This document shows, in pieces, positions 9,742 to 22,529 of a stretch of 64,000 nucleotides of DNA. The DNA comes from Cloeon dipterum. Lineage: Eukaryota; Arthropoda; Insecta; Ephemeroptera; Baetidae. A program made the position numbers and the translations under genes. The stretch spans positions 3,848,545 through 3,912,544 of the forward strand of contig NC_088790.1 of the NCBI RefSeq assembly GCF_949628265.1, read 5' to 3'. Under the pieces are notes generated by a model. It did not search any database. It saw nothing but the letters and a program-made list of their open reading frames with translations, and was not told where the DNA came from. Position 1 is the stretch's first letter. The number at the start of each line of letters is the position of its first letter.

Positions 9742-12051
9742 TCATAGCTGGTCGTCAATCCAGAATCTGTAAGGAGCGAGCTCAGTGTAAACACCAGGTT
9801 TTTGTCCACAACCCTGGCCCCACGAAGCCAGTCCAAGGAGCAGGTCTTCCAAAACCAGTCCAGCTCCACCATCCATCTAAAATATAATTTTATTCTGCTC
9901 TATTTTGGCACTTGATTAATTATTTTCATTTTTACCGCGCAGGCATCTTTGTTGCCGTCCTCAACACCAGCGCAAATTTGGTTTTCTGGGAGTTCTTTCA
10001 GGAGGTTCATGTGCTCTCTAGCACAATGCTCCCGGCTGACAACTCTGATTTTAATTGTCATCAAAATTGGCGATGCTGAACCATTTATCTGTTGAGGAAA
10101 GTACTTAATTATTTTCTAAGCAATATCGTTTCTTATCAAGAATAAATCAGGCAACTCTTGCTTGAGTAATTTAATCAAACTGAGAATGTGATAAAAATTT
10201 AAAATCACGACCCTCTCTGCAGCTATCGCTTGATTAAAAGAGCATTATTATTATCAACAAACAATTGATTGTCTGAGTCAAGTTTAGTCCTTATTTATAA
10301 ATCGTGCTATAACTATTGTACCCTGTTACCTTTGAGGCGCCCCAGCCAGAAAGAGAGACAACCTCTCCTTGGATAGTTTTTTGTCCATTCGTGGGCAGAG
10401 CGACAGCCTTGATTTTCCCGTCATTAAAGTTGATCTCTGGCTCGATCCTGAGGGCGGCCAGGTCATTTACTGGAAATTTTCCTTTCAGTACAAAATCAGG
10501 ATGGACAGTCGCTCGCGAAACGGTAAGCTCAGTAGCTTTGCTCAGGTCGACTGATCCAACCTTCACTCGAATTTCGCTGGCATTCAGATGTCTGAAATTT
10601 AGTAAGATATCATGAAAGACATTTGATTAAAACTGGAAAAATTCCCAAGGTGGAAGCAGGGCGATCGAGAAATTTAAAAATTGTGCAAAGACAACAAAGG
10701 CTGTTTTTTGTCTCCTTTGCAGCAAATTTTAAAGTTTCTCTTTTCGACTGCCACTTTCCGGCCTTGGTTGGTTTTGGAATTTTAAACTCACAAAGCACAG
10801 ATCGCTGTTGTTAGTACAGTTCTTTTTCCAACGACGACTCCACCACAAAAATGCTCGCCTGCCAAATTTTGCAGAGAAGCCTGGGTAAAAAATAAAAACA
10901 GTTTTAAGTACATGTAAGAAGGATATAGAATAATTATATTTTACTGAATATGCGGCTTCCCCCTCCGCGGCTGGGGTTCCCCCAATGACTCGCCTGTTTC
11001 GCACCGATGCTGTGAAAAAAATTGTATGAAAAAGATTTACATAGATGAAACGAAACACTATATAGAATTAAAGAAAATACGGGCCTTTAAAATAATTTCT
11101 TGCAATGATTCATGAAAATTATTAGTGCGTACACTAGGGCCGTGAATTTATTCTGGGCTTCCGATCGTCATGGAACGATCAAATAAGCACAAGTCATGCA
11201 ATATTAAGACATTTAATCCACATTTAAAATCGTCTAAGCGTTTAAAAATCGACTAATAACAATATAAATCGACAAAATTTATAATTATGTTTCATGCCAG
11301 AATATCTTTCTCAAGATTTAATATTATATGATCGGTTTTCCAGTTAAATAATGTTTACACTTGTAATAGTCCTCGGTTTCGTTATATTGCTATTAAGACG
11401 TATTTTGTCAGTTTTTATTTCTTTGGAGTAAAAATCCAGCCAAGAAAATGTTCCAATATTATCTCGAACACATATTCCAGCATGGCAAAAACTCACGCCT
11501 TCTCGGTTATTTGATGGCATAATTATGCAAGAAATGTAAAAATAAAGGCCAAAATTTGATATCTTACCATCTTTATATTTAAGAATAAAAATGGCGTTCA
11601 ATTCATGTGCAAAGAGAAGAAAATGACAGAAGTTTTTTTTTTAATTTTAATTTCATATTTGGAAGAAAAATAGCACAAATTAATTTCAATATATTTTTTA
11701 GAAAGCATATTTTTAATGGCAAATAAGGTCCCTAAATATTACATTTTTATTAAAATTTAAAAACGTAAAATTTTGGCGAATAAGTAGTGCCAATTTAATT
11801 GAAAAACGATCTAAAACAACTCAGAAACAGTCTAACCCCATTTATTTTATGATTAAAAAGAGTTTAAAAATATATTTGACTGTTTTGCGTAGCCCAAAGT
11901 GTAATATTCTCAATTTCATGCAATTTCAACGAACTTTATAGACAAAATATTGAATAAAAAAATACGAAACGCTCTTACCAGATGCATTATTTGCTGCGAG
12001 AGCAAAGATGCAAACGAGAAGCAACAGGCTGCTGCTGCGAACGAGCTGCAT
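9742..12051 (-). CDS. S1-fold serine protease homologue (catalytically dead)
   Basis: Exons 12051-11979, 11009-10945, 10880-10792, 10591-10330, 10088-9936, 9876-9742 sum to 777 nt, 258 residues. A hydrophobic signal peptide ([11 protein letters not shown]) precedes a short propeptide and [10 protein letters not shown], a trypsin-like activation site. The fold is recognisable from [24 protein letters not shown] and SWGQGCG. The His motif TAAHC reads TAICA, and the GDSGGP motif reads MDGGAG, so the His and Ser of the triad are both lost while the Asp remains. All exons are open and phases agree, so this is a coding pseudoprotease rather than a broken gene. Related insect homologues act as cofactors, decoys or structural proteins; no specific role can be assigned here. 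A TATA box precedes it. Confidence 0.9.
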
Positions 12052-12098
12052 GTTTAGCAAGGGTCGCTAAAATTGCCGGTCTGAAGGTCAGTCCGACC

Positions 12099-12106
12099 TT
12101 TTTATA
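12099..12106 (-). promoter_or_regulatory. TATA box of serine protease homologue
   Basis: TATAAAAA on the minus strand about 48 nt upstream of the ATG at 12051, followed by TTCAGACC-like sequence that could act as initiator. This implies a very short leader. Confidence 0.65.
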
Positions 12107-13199
12107 CTGGTGCAAAATGGGCCTGCCCCACGCCCGCATGAGTATTTGCTTAACTGGTTAAAACGCGCGCGCTGTACTATTGCTAATTGCAAAAGCCACG
12201 ATGCGTGTCGTGAGCTGCAGCATTTTCTCATGCCTCATTGTTTGTCTTTTTGTGTGTGTTCGTGATTTCACCACACACCGACAAAAAAGCTCAGCTTTAA
12301 AATTTGTTCAACACTCCAAATTTACATAACCTTGATTATTTAATTGAAAAATGTCATGTTCCCATTGATATTGATCGTCTGTAAACTATTATTTTTATGT
12401 TTAGTGACAGGCACACACAGTATTTTACTATATCTAGATTATGCGTATGTGTAGCAGAAAAAAGCTACAACGGTTAATAAAATTATCGAATTTGTAGTCG
12501 GGCTGTTCAATAATTTATTGCTCGCATTTATGAAACGAATTCAAATTCATTGTAAATAAATATCGTAAATATGTATTATTTTAAGTTAATATGGATATAT
12601 TGAACAATCTTTCCCAACAGTTCGTTTCAAATAGCGAAAAAGAGCACTGTTATTATGTTAGGCCTGTAAACAATGAACAACAAAGTGGCGGAAAAAATAT
12701 TTACAACAGTTATTTTGTTTCCGCCTTGCAATATCGAACTAGAAATAATTTTATTATTGGTTTTGCACGCATGGCTTACACGAAAAGGTTTAAATAAAAT
12801 ACATTTTTCCCGCGATTTATCCGATACACAAAGCGTATACCGGTTTTTCTCAATTAGAAAACTAATATTCATTCTAAACTTTAGCCTTTATCGATTTTAG
12901 GCTTACAAAAGAACCAAAAAGTCTCTTTGAATATAAAAATAAGTTAAAGTCACGTTTTTCCGTTTTCTTTGTTATTAGAAGAATTTATCACCTGAAAACA
13001 TAATTCACAACCGGTATGATCAGTGTCACAAAAACCGGTATTACTAAAGAATGTAACCGACAACCGTATTATTATCGCCAGCTATCTAACATCTGATTTT
13101 TGTTTTGTGGTCTGTCTGTTCTTCTGCGATTTGTGTGAAACCGTAAATCAGTTCGGAAACGATGCAGTTCAGGATTATTATTCATTAACTGTTTTCGTA
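12107..13199. other. divergent intergenic region
   Basis: This separates the minus-strand protease homologue from the plus-strand RNFT gene. I see no coding exon. Three AACCGGT-containing sites lie at 12839-12846, 13009-13016 and 13033-13040. The RNFT promoter and leader must lie in the right-hand part. Confidence 0.55.
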
Positions 13200-16100
13200 A
13201 TGGGTGACAATCCTCCAGGTATGATTACAAATTAGGACACTGCTGTATACATAAGGGTGTCAACAGGGTGACGTCCACATTTTTGTCCCCCGCAAGCTTT
13301 CACAATTGAATAACAATAAGAAGCTTCCTACCATAACAACAAACGGATATTCGATTATAATTACCGTCATATTTTCTAGTGAACGCGGTGCCAGCGAGGG
13401 AAACTCCTTCAGGACCAGATGCACTCAGGACCACGGGGCGGTTTCCTCTGGCTCTGAGTCAGCTGGGCAGGGTCCACAGGACAATCATGTCCCGCCCAGA
13501 CATATTCAACAGTGTCTTCAATGACCTTCGAGCGGAGCCAAGACAAATCACAAATGGTCCAAACAGTCCGAGGGACCCTCCCGGCGAGGAGAACGGCATG
13601 TCTGTGTCCATAGACATGGGCCGTGCAGACGAGGATGCAGCGGGGGCCGACGGCCCCACTAGACTCAACCCTGAGACCATCGCGTTGATGGCCATGATGC
13701 AGAGATATCTCCCTTTTGTTTTAATCCTCCTTGCCAAATTACTCATCGACCATGGAATTGGTTAGTACGAAAAATTAATAACACTTCATTAAAGTAGAGC
13801 CTCACAGAAAGAAGATTATTTGTGAAATTCCTTTTTATCTTTACTTGAATAACTATTTAAAAATTAGGAAATAGAAAAATATTTTTAAATTTTTGAGGAA
13901 ATTGGCCCAAAAGTTAGTAAGCTCATTCTCCCTATTGTAAAATCACGATTTATTTCACAATTTATTGAATATATATCTTCAAATTTTGCGCATCATTGGA
14001 TGGATCGCTACGAGAGGGATTAAAATCAAGAGAAAAATTCGTTTTCTATATAGTCGTATATGCAGAATGCTCTTCATTTTTTGCCTTTAAAGCTCTACTT
14101 TAACTCACAAAATTTTTCACTCTTAGATATTGCGTTTAATATTTGGAAAAAATGTTCCTGGTTTCTCAGGCAGCCAGGTGACTCCCTTAAAAACTTATAA
14201 ATTTAATATTTTCAGACCATTGCCCAAACCAAGAATTTTCAGTCTAAGGTCTAAGATGTTTGAGGACTAAAACTTTTTAAGCCCGCTTGAGGCAGCTAAG
14301 CAAAAAATTTAAACTCCTGCTCTTGAGCACAATTTTCCTCTTGAAATTAAAAAAAAAAGATGATCAAGAACTGTAATATTTCTATACGAACTGAATTTAA
14401 TTGTTAATTTATGTTAGTTTGCTAAAGATAAATAAAAGGGCTTAGTCTAAGTTTCACAATCATGAAATCTTACAAACAAAAGCATTATACATAGTATATT
14501 TTATATTATCTAGGCTACAATGGATCAATAGGCATATTATGGAAGCGATTTGAATGTTGTTTTGCTGTTTTGTGAAACGGTTTGTTTTTAAGACATTTTC
14601 TTTTTATTATATTCATTCTCATCCAGTTCCCATTCTTGAACTAATAAGATTTAAATTTCTTACCTTTGCCCTGTTCCGTAAACAATTACGCTTTCTCCTT
14701 GTTTTTCATATTCCGATTTTTCTTCTGGTAAAATATTGATCGAGGAAATGAAACCTATTTTCAGTATTTTTGTACATTAATACTTTAACTGGAAAAACAA
14801 CAAATCATAGACTTTATATAATAATACACGGAAGATTGTGAAGCTATTGAAATATTATTCAAACGGGATAATCAATTTTAAATTCACCTTCATAATACTT
14901 TTCAGATCATAATCAGATTCAAGAATGAATTTTTAAAAGGCTTAAAAATATAAAAAATACAGGAATGCGGCTACTGTCTTTTCTTGTTCCTGGTAAAATT
15001 TTATTTCCAGATAAAAATAGTTTACTGTCTTACAAGGGAATACTCTGATATGCAAATGTTTTCACTTTTGTGGTGTTTACATGGACCACAATTTCAAACT
15101 TTTCAATCTAACATTGGTTACAAGTGAAAGACTAGACAAATATTTTTTGGAAAAATTTAAAAAAATCCTCTCAAGGTGCCAAATTAAATATTCGGCTTAG
15201 TAACTGGGGGGAAATAATGCTAGATATTGCCAATCGTTTTCGATTATTTTCTTCTAATTTCATGGACAAGTCTTCACGTTTGAAGCAAAACATTTGCATG
15301 TTAAAACGGAACATACCTAGACTTCCCATGTTCTATCTACACTCTATTGCAAGCTCTCCGCACATTCCAATGTCGCAATTTTACTAAATTTGTTCATTGA
15401 AAAACGCAAATTTGTGCAAGAAATAATAATTATTACATATAAAGGCGGGGGAAAATTCTTGAAGAGACGATTATAGTATTAGCATCTAGATCTGCGACTT
15501 TAATCTAGAATTTGAGATATTTAACTGATTTGGCTACGCATTGAATGGTTTTACAGTTAGAGATTGGCCCTGGCAGCAAATTCTTTGAGCATTTAGTAGA
15601 GTATTTTATTAATTTTAAGGTTTAATGTCGTCCACAAAAAATTTAAATGAACCACGTTTATTTATTTTATTTATTAGTTGCGTTTTATGATTATGTTTTC
15701 AGGCATCTTAGTGGGTTTGGCCCTTCTGCTCACATTTTCTCATGCCAACAGCAGATTAAAAAGGGAGATTGGTCTGCAAGCGAGAAGCAGCATGTCGGGC
15801 CTGGTTTTTCTTATTATTCACATTCTGTTCTGCATTCTGCTCTTTTACCTGGTCTTCGCTGATGAAAGCCTTTACTCTGGGTGAGTACTTTCCAAAATTA
15901 GAAAGAAAAATAATTAATTCACGCTCTTTCAGCCTGTGGCTAGCCCCTACATTCCTGCCAACGCTGCAGAATTCGTTTCCGAACTTGCTTTGGGTCGTCT
16001 TGGTCACAGACTCAGTGCTCAAACTCATCACAGTGGAATGCAAAGCGATTGTCGCAGTTCTGCCTGCAACCACTCTCCCTTATGCTAAAAGGGTGAGTCA

Positions 16101-17246
16101 GGGTTATTTTACCACTCATTTTTTGCCAATTTCTTTTGAAAAATATGCAAGAAATGAAATTTTCTCTGTGAAAATCTCAAATTTGCGGTCCGAGTGGTCT
16201 AAATTTCCTCTAATGTGCAGATTTTTCCTTTTAAATTGCCACAATTTTTCCAAAAAAAGCTCTGACAATTTATTAAGTTCAGGTCATGAGCAAATAATTA
16301 GGTTTATTATTGAAAACTGAGGCGCAAACATTGCCTGCAAGAAACTGGTTAAAATTGAAAAAAAAACGCTTTTTGCCACGGTTCTGCATTATTTTAAATT
16401 GGTTGAAAATCAGGACACCCATTAGTGATTTCTATCGAGGACCAGACGTATTTTTGTGTTACTTAAATTGTGTTTTGTTTTCTAGGGGAAAGTGTTCCTT
16501 GCAATTGAGGCAACCTCTCAATTGTACCGAGCAATATTGCCTGTGCAACCTTGGCTCTACTACCTAGTAAACTCGTATGAGGGAGCCTACAGAGTGCTGG
16601 GCTTCACTTTGGCATCAGTCTACGTCCTTTGCAAGTTTTGGGAGCTGCTTGCGCGGTTCAAGATGTGGCACTTGTCCTGCTCACAACTCTTCAAACACTC
16701 GGTTTGTAGTTAAATTTATTTTTAGTGCTGCTAAGGTGCGAAATGTCACGAGTCTGAGGACGAAATTCTTCTGACAATCATGACTAGAGGTCTCAGCCGC
16801 GAGATTTTAGGCGGCGGCTGACAATATTTTAAACGTGAAGTTTGATAGTGCTTAGCGGCTCAAAAGGCCAGAAGACATTTTTTTCTCCTGCACTTTTTAA
16901 TTTTTACCCTTTTTCACTGGTGGCTGTCGGCTGCCCACGTGACGGCGCGGCTGGCTGAGACTTCTAATCATGACATCTATAAAAAAATAACAAATTTCCT
17001 CGGTTTCAGCCCCTAGGTGAAGCCCCGACAGAGCAGCAGTTGGCTGCTGCTGGCAACATGTGCACCATCTGCCACGATGAGTTTTCAGACCCAGTGGCCT
17101 TGCAGGTGTGTGGCCACGTCTTCTGCGAATCGTGTCTTACCACCTGGTGCGATCGGGAGCAAAGCTGTCCCTTGTGCCGTGCCAAGGTTGGCACTGACCC
17201 CGCGTGGCGAGACGGAAGCACCTCGTTTTTCCTGCAACTCTTTTAG
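13200..17246 (+). CDS. RNFT1: RNFT1/2-type multipass membrane RING E3 ubiquitin ligase
   Basis: Ubiquitin ligase expected in the ER membrane; human RNFT1 acts in ER protein quality control. Exons 13200-13218, 13380-13760, 15703-15880, 15933-16092, 16486-16701, 17010-17246 give 1191 nt, 396 residues, all phases consistent. Order: a polar N-terminus of about 150 residues, several hydrophobic segments (YLPFVLILLAKLLIDHGIG, GILVGLALLL, GLVFLIIHILFCILLFYLV, NLLWVVLVTDSVLKLI, YRVLGFTLASVYVLCKFW), then a C-terminal C3HC4 RING (CTICHDEF, CGHVFCESC, CPLC) and a short WRDGSTSFFLQLF tail typical of the family. The first exon contributes only MGDNPP and part of Gly; the ATG follows in-frame upstream sequence that could extend it. 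The 1.9-kb intron 2 and the last intron carry repeats. Whether it is RNFT1 or RNFT2 is not resolved; insects usually have one. Confidence 0.92.
13761..15702 (+). other. long intron 2 of RNFT gene
   Basis: A 1.9-kb AT-rich intron between GTTAGT and TTTTCAG. It holds one reverse-oriented dispersed repeat copy near 13.9-14.0 kb and no recognisable exon. Confidence 0.7.
13909..14030 (-). repeat. dispersed repeat copy in RNFT intron 2
   Basis: Read on minus it gives GATTTTAATCCCTCTCGTAG, then CGATCCATCCAATGATG and GTGAAATAAATCGTGATTTT, matching plus-strand copies near 34.05 and 39.96 kb (GATTTCGATCCCTCTC ... GTGAAATAAATCG). Confidence 0.65.
16785..16966 (+). mobile_element. hAT-like MITE with perfect 8-bp target duplication
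   Basis: A 182-bp element with inverted termini TAGAGGTCTCAGCC and GGCTGAGACTTCTA, flanked on both sides by ATCATGAC (16777-16784 and 16967-16974). An 8-bp duplication and T/CAGAGG-type ends are characteristic of the hAT superfamily. It has no coding capacity. It sits in the last intron of the RNFT gene. Related copies are at 39671 and 57492. Confidence 0.88.
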
Positions 17247-17263
17247 CCTTTACAGTGGCCTCA

Positions 17264-17269
17264 AATAAA
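17264..17269 (+). terminator. poly(A) signal of RNFT gene
   Basis: AATAAA only 18 nt after the stop codon at 17244-17246, so a very short 3' UTR is likely. Further AATAAA sites lie downstream (for example near 17766). Confidence 0.6.
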
Positions 17270-18599
17270 TCTAAAATTTAGTTTCCCTCACATTTCTTTA
17301 ACAGCAAAAGATTTTTAAATATTTAATTTCGGTGGACATGTTAAATATTTCCAATTTTATCCGCACTAGTCTTTCTTTTAATTCATATAATTGCTGCTTA
17401 CATACAATTCCGCGATCATCCATTTTGTGCGGCCTTGAAAAGGCAAATTTCATGCTCATGTTCTTTACTAAAGATGATATATTTATATCAAAGACTGTGA
17501 GGCCTAAAGTTAATAATGACATCAGCGTAGAACTATTTGAGTGAATCAAGACTGTTGCATCAGAGCCAGAGAAAATGTGATAAAGTTCGTCCCGTATACT
17601 GCCCAGAATCCCGTGGAAATGTCGTGTCATGACTGAGTGAATTGCGTTGCGAAGTGGAATGCCGGGAGTCGGGATTTTTCGTATGTTGCAGTGACATAAT
17701 AATTAAGACAATTATTGTATTCTTATAACAAATGTCAAGTTTTAATTAAATTATATGCTATTGAAATGGCACGCAATAAAATGAAGCCCAAACGCTTTTC
17801 GTCAAAGCTGGAGGGCTTTTTTCATACTTAAGTGTTTTTTAATCCGCCTTAACCCAATTTATATTTTTATGAGAACAGCGAGAAATTTTTATTTTTCTTA
17901 CTAACATCCTACTGAGCTTTAAATTAATGGACAGAGATTAGGACGTTCAAATCTCGAATTTTGGAATCATTGAGCTCCGAGATGATTTAAAATTATGATC
18001 TAGATTAAAAGGATTTTGATCTGATTTTAATTTTTTTTGCAACAATCACACAATACTTGACATCCATGAAGTTGGTGGTTGGTTGAGCTGGTGATTATCT
18101 CCGCAGGGTCTAAAAAGGTTCCTTACTTTTTCAAGACAAGATGTAGAGCGGAACTCTCACCTTGCCGAGCCTGTCCTCGCTGCTCCATTTCCTGTACCGC
18201 AATAATTTTTAAATCAAATATACATAAGGTGAAAATTGGTATGCGGCTATAAAATGACGTGCTGGGTCAGAGTTTGGCCTTGTAGCTCAGCACTAGTGAG
18301 CCCAAGAGTAAAATCCAGCACCGAAAACTGATAAAAATGTCCAGTTTTTCCCATGTACGTGTTTTAAAACTTTGCCAGCATTTATCTCATTTCCGGGAAA
18401 ATCATTGGAAAAGTTTGCATCATTTTGGGCAAGTTAATTTTTTATATCAAAAAACATTTCCTCGAAAAAGTTTTCACGCCAACCGTAACGTTTCCGCACG
18501 CTATTTTCCAAGTACTCTTTTCGCAAAAAGTGATTAAAAAGTTTTCAAAAAGGGGTTTAAAAATGAACATCCGATATTCTTCTGAACGAGTAACTGTAA

Positions 18600-18770
18600 G
18601 CTGTTTCCAAAAAATGTTTCATTTTTCAAAATCGGATCATTTTTTCTGCTGTTTTCAACTTCAATTTTCTCCCCAATACCCTAGGAAAGCCATTTGTAAA
18701 ATTTTGAAAATCACATCATTCAATTCATCTCGCTGAGCAGATTCCAAAAAATTGAATTTTATTAAAATCT
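18600..18770 (-). repeat. dispersed repeat fragment related to 38.57 kb
   Basis: On minus it reads GGAATCTGCTCAGCGAGATG then AATTGAATGATGT; plus 38588-38625 reads GAATCTGCTCAGCGAGACG then ATCGAATGAGGT. Flanks are AT-rich and only loosely similar. Confidence 0.5.
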
Positions 18771-21700
18771 GACTACATTTTAAGAAATTATGAAGCAGTT
18801 TCAAATTTGTTAAATTTAAATTACAGAGAGGCTTGGATCTAGTGAAACCTCAATTCATTTGGAAACTGTCATCTTTTATCAAACACCATTAACTGGGAGC
18901 GAAAATAACACCACAATTTTCGGATTAAAAGATATTGTGCACTCGTAATAAACTGTTTTTATTTATTATTAAATTATGGGTAAATAGAAACAAAACAAGA
19001 TTGAGTGTTGTTTTACTTGGATTCTTTTCCTTTATTTGTCGCTAAATACGGTTAGCATACATGATATACAAATGGCTACATAAATATATATTCATATTTA
19101 AGTGTATATATCATTCAGTAATAATCAATTTAGTAATTAATATGATATGTATTAATTTCTGTTAAGTACACAGGTAATGATGGAATACACAGCACAAGGA
19201 AAGTGAGTTGTTCCTACTCAAGAGCAATTTATTAATGCCTAGTCCATATCAAAAGCGCTACGGTTTCATTCAAATCAGAACCCAAGTGTACACAACTGCG
19301 TTTGTTTTACTCTCTGCGCAACGAAAAGCAATCCGGTTTTTTGCTGTTTCAACTATCGTCGGCTATATTTCAGAGTGTCTGCTTGCATGCTCAAATTACT
19401 GATCAATTTGGCTTTGCGCCTAGTGTTTGTGCAGCACATGGAGCTAATTAATCGATCTTGCGTGTGAGTGTGTGTGTGATAGTACTTATTATTACAGCTA
19501 CAAACACCGAAACGACACCTAAACCTCAGTTGTGCTTCTTTTTCGATCCCACCGAAACCAAAGACCAAAAAACCAGCCAAAACACAGCTAGTTCCGAGTT
19601 AAACACTTGTTCCTCATTTCTCTTTAATGTTTACAAAAATACATATCATGACCGTATGTTGGGGGTTGTACAAAATATTGACGCGCGCTTTAATTACTCA
19701 AATTCCAATTGATATGAATATTTCAGTTCCAAGTTAATCAGCTTTAAACGTAACGCATAATATATTGCACCAATCAGCAGGTCACAGCGTGTGCTCCACA
19801 TTTCTTCCAATACGTTCAATTTTAACTCACATTTATTTCGATTTCTTATAAAATTTTATAACAAGTGAGGGAAACTTGCACAATAACCGTAATGCACTTC
19901 TTCGTAAATTTTGATTAAAATAATGATAAAAAAAAACGCAAAATGTAATTCAATCAGGAAATGGAGAAACTATAACTGAGCCAACTCGGCACGCAATGAC
20001 AATAAATATAAATACATATCTTTTTTGACTGTGGTGTGCTTCATGCAAGTTTCAACGGCACTTGTTGAGGGACTGGAAATGCAAATTGACTGGAACAGGG
20101 CCAAAAGCAAATGACATTCAAAGGAGGCTAAAACACTTGAGCAAGACTCTCTCGGGAAACGCGTCTCTCGCAACCAGAGCCGAGGCGATCGCCCACTTGC
20201 ACAACTTTTAATTTATTTCGGATTCCCGCCGATACCGGAGCTATGCAAATTTCTGTGGCTCGTGGGGGAGGAAAGCCTCTCGGCCACTGATAGGAGAAAG
20301 AGAGAATGATTAGTATTTTTCTTTTCTTTAAAAAGGATAAAATTCTCTTCTCGTATTTACACACAAAGGTTGTTCTTCTGCTGATCAATCTCTCGTAATA
20401 TGCATATATACATATTTATTTTTATGTAATAATATTCAAAGTTTTTATCACTTCATTGTCATTGACACCTCTGCTATGAAATTATAGCTGCTCTTACCTG
20501 ACACGAGTTATATGATTCTTTTGAATTAGACACTGACTTTGTGCTGAGTGAGATTAATTAATTGCTGATTGTTACACCACGAGTATTGTATGACAGCTTT
20601 ACTTTTACTCGGAAGCAGTTTCATTGAAAGGAAAGCAAAAATAGAATGTATACCAAATCACTTATTGAGTGTGTTTTTTTACGTCCAAACTCATGATTAA
20701 CCCACGAAAGCGGCATTTAGTAAAAAGGCTGCGCGATAACATACGGCGATTTCCGAAACGGACATCAAACAGAATGAAACTGCCCTTGTTTAATATTATA
20801 GGGAAGTGTGCGTGTACCTGCATCACATTTAGCTAGTCGTGGATGGACACCCATTTATGAGTAGAGCCTAACAATGAGTACACAAGTTTAGTGAGCATTA
20901 CCTATCGGTTATAGTGTGACAGACACGCGAATATATTTATTTTTATACGATTAGGCTGCAGATTGTGTGTGGATATTTTTTGTCCAGTTACGCTTTATAG
21001 TTCTTCTCGCATGATATTTACGTGTGTGAGTGTTGATTATTTCCTTCTTACTGTCTGTATGTGTACGAGTGTTTTCTGACTATAGGCCGAACTCGAATTT
21101 TCAGTCTAAGAATTATAATGTATCAGCTACCCTGAGTGTTGAGACCTAAACAACATCAACAATGCCTGCTAGGCCTGATCAATGAACTGAAGCTTGATTC
21201 GGGAATATGTTTAAACAAAAAGAACACAACGCGTGCACCGCCCGATTTCAGCATTTTGTCCCTTTGCGAGCATCTATTTTGTCCGGCTGTTTGTAATTTG
21301 CGGAGACTGTTTCAACTAAAATATTAAAAGCGGCTGCTGCGACGAAAAGCGGGCGGATTACCTGAAAAGAGGATTACATAGTCCGCCGCCTCGCAGTGCC
21401 TCTAGAGCAATGCTGACCGCGGCGCGGGTCATTAGGAAATTAGAAATCACCTTGGACTATTAAAAAAGCGTCACTGAATCACAGAGAATCACCACTCTGG
21501 TTGAGCAAAGAGAAAATCACGAGCCTGGCAAAGTCCTCTTTGAAAGCACCCCTAAGGGCGATTGCGACGCCCAACTGACCCTGGTGATTTCATTTGCATT
21601 TAAAGCGAAAGAAAATCTCAGACGAGCGCGAGATGCAAAGGAAAGATTGCGGGGGGAGAGAGAGAGAGAGACACCGCGTGCATTGGCATTTCAAGGCTTC

Positions 21701-22318
21701 ATCGACTTTTTGGTTCCGAATGTTTGGACAGAGAAAGAGAGAGGGAGAGTGCTCTACAGCCTTCACAAAGTTCAAAGTTCAGACGAGCAGGCCAGGAATT
21801 GTTTCCTACACCCACAAGAAGAGATGTATGTGGGAACACTACTTTAAGAAATCAATATCATGCCGTGAGCGACTCCAGACGAGAATTTGAAAAAACTGCC
21901 GCTAACGCTTGGAAAAGAGGTTAAGATTTGAGAATATTCTGGAGGGAAGGAACTGTCGCGCGAGTCTAGAAAGCCTCGAGCCGTGCCATGCACTTAGCGA
22001 AGAGGAAATTATGGAGAAAAGTAGGTTATGCAACCGGCTCGGCTCGCCCGTCGAACAGGTTGCTCACTACGAAAATGTAGATATGGCTTTCGTAATGAGA
22101 TTACACTGTCGAAAATCGAGTCAGGCGCGACGAGCAACTCGTCTCAGCATTGCTACTTGTTGCGTGAGGCACGGCGGTGCGCGCGTCTCGAAAATCAGAG
22201 CTATATGTTTTGCCGAATTTAGGGTCGACCGACTTTTATGTGTCAATACAGCAGTTCAATAACGGAAAAAATGGAAAACGCGCGCGGGTGGAACATACAT
22301 TATTCGCAATTGACTACA

Positions 22319-22337
22319 GTGTGTGTGTGTGTGTGTG
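22319..22337 (+). repeat. (GT)n microsatellite
   Basis: An uninterrupted run of nine GT units. Confidence 0.9.
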
Positions 22338-22529
22338 CACAGATCAGGAGCTTTGACGGCCGAGTGGACCAGCAGGCGGAGCTAAAGTAAAAAAGGTTGG
22401 GAAGGAAAGAAGTTATAGATTTTGAAGAAGAGCAGGAATTTCATTTTTGACAGTGCCAAAATCGATTCCTGAGGGACGAATTACACGTTCAATACGACGT
22501 GTCGAAATTCAGAGAGAAAGCTAAAACCG

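Noticed and set aside
13200..13250. Upstream in-frame extension of RNFT from 13023
   Set aside because: The extension encodes a Phe/Cys-rich stretch unlike the polar N-terminus of the family; the ATG at 13200 with a phase 1 donor fits better.
21584..22262. Overlapping plus-strand open frames of 60-117 residues
   Set aside because: Arg/Glu-rich low-complexity translations in three frames at once, with no splice structure or family motif; probably non-coding GC-rich sequence.
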